From assembly GCA_002316835.1 (NCBI GenBank), contig DCEG01000112.1, forward strand, positions 61,411 to 95,481: 34,071 nucleotides of DNA. The letters are read 5' to 3'. Position numbers and translations under genes: made by a program. This document shows, piece by piece, positions 31,627-34,071 of this stretch (positions are counted from its first letter, which is position 1; each line of letters opens with the position of its first letter). The notes beneath the pieces were generated by a model, which did not search any database, was not told where the DNA came from, and saw only the letters and a program-made list of their open reading frames with translations. Origin of the DNA: Bacteroidales bacterium UBA1035. Its GTDB lineage: Bacteria > Bacteroidota > Bacteroidia > Bacteroidales > Dysgonomonadaceae.

Positions 31627-32946
31627 TTATAGTCCGCTAAAGTCAACTCCATCGAAAACAAGTGATGGGATACGCCACGAAGAATTTAATCGTGGATCGT
31701 TTCCGGTCTCGGTTAACGAGTTCCACAACGTAATCATATTTCCGGTAACATTCATTTCAGATAATGGCGTAGTGAGCTTGCCGTTTTCGATAAGAAAGCC
31801 TTCAATTCCGTAAGAAAAATCGCCGGTAGAGCTGTTACTGTTCCCACCGTTAAAGCCGGTAACGAGAATGCCACGATTAACACCGGCAACCAGACCGTTT
31901 AAATCTTTGCTTCCGGTTTGCATCACCAAAACAGATGGGTTGGCGATTGTGGGTTCCACGTTCATTTTTTTAGCATTGTACGTATCAATGTAGTAGGTTT
32001 TCAGCATACCTTTGTCGAAAACGTTGCGACGTTCCGTAGCTACGCCTTCGCTATCGAAATATCGTGCACCCGATGCACCAATAAGATGCGGTTCATCCAA
32101 CAACGTAAACTTATCACTGCCCACTTTCTGCCCAAGCTTATCCAACAGGAAAGAGTTCTTTTGCTGCAAAGCAGAGCCATAAATGGCGCTTAACATTGGT
32201 CGCAACAGTTGTCCCGAATTCAAAGGATCAACTACCATCGTATATTTACCCGATTTTGTTTTCTGCTGTCCTATTTTCTGCAAAGTGCGTTCCAATGCTT
32301 TTTTCCCTATTCCGTCCCTTATCAATTTATCGAGATAAAGTGAAGATTCATACCAATAGGATGATGGTCGGGCTTCACCATCGCCTTTCACAGCTACACT
32401 TGCCGAGAGCGAGTACCACGAGTTTTGCGTTTCGCCTTCAAAGCCATTGCTGGTTATCTGATAACCGAAACTGTCTCCATCACCATAAGATGATTCCACA
32501 GAGATTATTCGTGAATCTTTTCCCAGCGCTTCTTCGGCTATGGCTTTTGCCATTGCCACTTTATCATCAGGATTTGTGCTGTCAAATTTGGGGTCTAACA
32601 GTTGCAAATCAGGTTTTCCGCCTTTGTAATAACGCGAAGCGTCGGGTAGAACACGTGCTTCATCTTTAGCTAAATATCGCGTGGATTCAATTCCATTTTT
32701 GATGAACGTCTCCAGTTCTTTTTTGTCTAACCGGTTGGTAGAGTATGTGCCGTAACGTCCATCCACATAAAAGAACAAACTCATCCCGCTTTGCGATGCC
32801 TGCTGCAGTTTGTCCATTTTGGCATCACGCAGTTCAAACGATGTGTTTGAACCTTGATATAAGGATACTTTTGCTGACTGGCAACCATTTTTCAGGGCAT
32901 AATCCATAGCCCATTGTGCCAGTTTTTTATTTTCGTTTGATATCAT
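31627..32946 (-). CDS. pmbA: TldE/PmbA-like subunit of the TldD/TldE protease
   Basis: 439 aa, normal length. It has the TldD/PmbA fold, with an N-terminal domain typified by GSNTSFELRDAKMDKLQQASQSGMSLFFYVDGRYGTYSTN, a central domain, and a C-terminal beta-rich domain (GILVTGFNGGNSNSSTGDFSYGIEGFLIENGKLTTPLSEMNVTGN). It lacks the HExxxH zinc site, as expected for the non-catalytic TldE partner. The pair degrades unfolded peptides and matures modified peptides such as microcin B17 and CcdA in other bacteria. It lies 150 bases downstream of tldD. Confidence 0.9.
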   Translation of the reverse strand: MISNENKKLAQWAMDYALKNGCQSAKVSLYQGSNTSFELRDAKMDKLQQASQSGMSLFFYVDGRYGTYSTNRLDKKELETFIKNGIESTRYLAKDEARVLPDASRYYKGGKPDLQLLDPKFDSTNPDDKVAMAKAIAEEALGKDSRIISVESSYGDGDSFGYQITSNGFEGETQNSWYSLSASVAVKGDGEARPSSYWYESSLYLDKLIRDGIGKKALERTLQKIGQQKTKSGKYTMVVDPLNSGQLLRPMLSAIYGSALQQKNSFLLDKLGQKVGSDKFTLLDEPHLIGASGARYFDSEGVATERRNVFDKGMLKTYYIDTYNAKKMNVEPTIANPSVLVMQTGSKDLNGLVAGVNRGILVTGFNGGNSNSSTGDFSYGIEGFLIENGKLTTPLSEMNVTGNMITLWNSLTETGNDPRLNSSWRIPSLVFDGVDFSGL

Positions 32947-32966
32947 TGTTTTCAGTAGTTATTAAA

Positions 32967-33090
32967 TTGTAATTATTTGTAATTCAATTGTAATTATTTG
33001 CTTCGTTGAACAGTTCATCGCCACGACAAATAGCACGAGCAAAGTGAGTGAATTACGTGCGAAGCACAAATTACGCGAAGCAAATTACAA
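32967..33090. repeat. AT-rich intergenic repeat block, copy 2, with inverted arms (between tldD and pmbA)
   Basis: The left arm TTGTAATTATTTGCTTCG (from 32988) is the near-reverse complement of the right arm CGAAGCAAATTACAA (33076-33090). Read on the minus strand it shares ordered segments with the gap before the first M56 gene: GTAATTCACTCACTT and TAATTACAATTGAATTACAA. No coding potential. Confidence 0.6.
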
Positions 33091-33096
33091 CGTATC

Positions 33097-34071
33097 CTAG
33101 CTTTCTCCTCCAACGGTTAATTTACTTACCAATGCCGAAGGCATACCACAGGTAACGGGACATGATTGTCCGTCTTTTCCACAGGTCCATGTTCCGTTGT
33201 CGATTTTATCGTTATCGGCTACCATGGTAATATCAGCTAATGCTTTTGGCCCGTTTCCGATAATATTGATATCCTTGATAGGCTGAGTTAATTTGCCGTT
33301 TTCAATGAGATACCCTGATTTCACGAAGAACGTGAAGTCTCCTGCTCCGATCTGTACCTGTCCGTTGGTGAATTTATCCACAAATATACCGTTCTTTACT
33401 GAAGCAATAATATCCGACTCCTTCACATTGCCCGCCTCCATGTATGTTGCTCGCATGCGTGGCATGGGCATATTACGAAACGATTCGCGACGACCGTTTC
33501 CGGTGGACGAAATTCCGTAGTGCTTTGCACTGATGCGATCGAGCAGATAACTGGTAAGTACACCGTCTTTTACGATATAAGTTTTTTGGCCGTAAGTACC
33601 TTCATCATCTATGTTTATAGATCCGCGGTTAAACGGAATAGTTCCGTCGTCCACCACACTGATGTGCTCGTTACATATTTTCTTGTTGAGTTGGTCGGAG
33701 AAAATAGAAATATTTTTCCGGTTAAAATCGGCTTCGAAAGCGTGTCCGATAGCTTCGTGCAGCAAGATACCCGATCCGCCGGAACCCATTACCACCGGCA
33801 CCTCACCGCCTTTGGGTTTAATAGCCTTGAATAAAATGGCCGTATTTTCTACAGCTTCACGGGCGATAATATCGATAATATCGTCCGACAAGAACTCAAA
33901 TCCTTTCCGGTAAGCTCTTGCTGAATAACTGTTCTCAATTTTACCGTTTTCTTCCATAATACAAACAGCGGCCAACGTAACCATTGGGCGATAATCGTAG
34001 TAGCTCACTCCTTCAGAGTTGCAAAATAGAATATGTGATGTACTGTCGTTAAGCGAAGCCGATACCTTTTG
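33097..34071 (-). CDS. tldD: TldD-like zinc metalloprotease, C-terminal part (cut by window edge)
   Basis: The reading frame is open to the right edge; 324 codons are visible, so the N-terminus is missing. A GTG at 34008 begins the longest start-bounded ORF, but the 21 codons upstream (QKVSASLNDSTSHILFCNSEG) fit the TldD family, so it is not the real start. The zinc motif HEAIGH is in LLHEAIGHAFEADFNRK, and the later Cys in TCGKDGQSCPV is the usual third ligand. It is the catalytic partner of the PmbA-like protein directly downstream. Confidence 0.93.
   Translation of the reverse strand, partial: QKVSASLNDSTSHILFCNSEGVSYYDYRPMVTLAAVCIMEENGKIENSYSARAYRKGFEFLSDDIIDIIAREAVENTAILFKAIKPKGGEVPVVMGSGGSGILLHEAIGHAFEADFNRKNISIFSDQLNKKICNEHISVVDDGTIPFNRGSINIDDEGTYGQKTYIVKDGVLTSYLLDRISAKHYGISSTGNGRRESFRNMPMPRMRATYMEAGNVKESDIIASVKNGIFVDKFTNGQVQIGAGDFTFFVKSGYLIENGKLTQPIKDINIIGNGPKALADITMVADNDKIDNGTWTCGKDGQSCPVTCGMPSALVSKLTVGGES

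Noticed and set aside
32967..33090. An insertion sequence or CRISPR array
   Set aside because: No transposase, no clear target-site duplication, and no regular repeat-spacer pattern.

Overview
The window looks like chromosomal DNA from a member of the Bacteroidota, most likely order Bacteroidales. Evidence for this: promoters of the TTG-N19/20-TAnnTTTG type and few Shine-Dalgarno sequences; phylum-typical families (DUF4271, TIGR02757, BlaI next to M56/TonB proteins, a type IX secretion C-terminal domain); an RF2 gene with the classic frameshift site; and a SAM-II-like riboswitch upstream of metK. A genus cannot be fixed from the sequence alone. No rRNA, tRNA, CRISPR array, insertion sequence or phage gene was seen.

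Layout. 1-3.9 kb (minus strand) is a housekeeping run: metK, a LOG-family nucleotide hydrolase, a DUF4271 membrane protein, hemD and the first codons of rnpA. The metK leader holds the SAM-II-like aptamer. 4.2-8.6 kb holds cell-envelope and polysaccharide enzymes: an Amidase_3 hydrolase, a GH5 lipoprotein glycosidase, a HAD phosphatase on the opposite strand, and an NlpC/P60-LysM lipoprotein. 8.7-14 kb has an unrecognised lipoprotein, prfB with its +1 frameshift, a TIGR02757 protein and a secreted trypsin-like protease with a sorting domain. 14.0-18.0 kb (minus) is a compact run: recR, a small membrane protein, a GNAT acetyltransferase, a TsaC-type threonylcarbamoyl-AMP synthase and a CLC chloride transporter with CBS domains. 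18.4-20.6 kb is the serine pair serC and serA; serA is the short form with Lys at the usual catalytic His.

20.7-29.0 kb is the most interesting part. A BlaI-type repressor is followed by three tandem M56 (BlaR1-like) membrane metalloproteases and a periplasmic TPR protein. Instead of the penicillin-binding sensor of BlaR1, the M56 proteins carry two, two and four TonB C-terminal-like domains. They also carry short VVVGYG peptides resembling the TonB box of SusC-type receptors, and the third protein has a SusC-like carboxypeptidase-regulatory domain inserted inside its last TonB_C domain. I infer an envelope-sensing circuit: TonB_C/TonB-box contacts outside, M56 proteolysis inside, and release of BlaI from a palindrome in its own promoter. 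The second and third proteases are nearly identical in their 5' DNA but diverge sharply in their sensor halves.

29.1-34.07 kb (minus) holds a bifunctional class A PBP and a tldD/pmbA-type protease pair; the first of these (tldD) runs off the right edge. Several intergenic gaps carry short repeats: 7-bp tandem repeats before metK and recR, a related AT-rich block before the first M56 gene and before pmbA, and perfect short hairpins.
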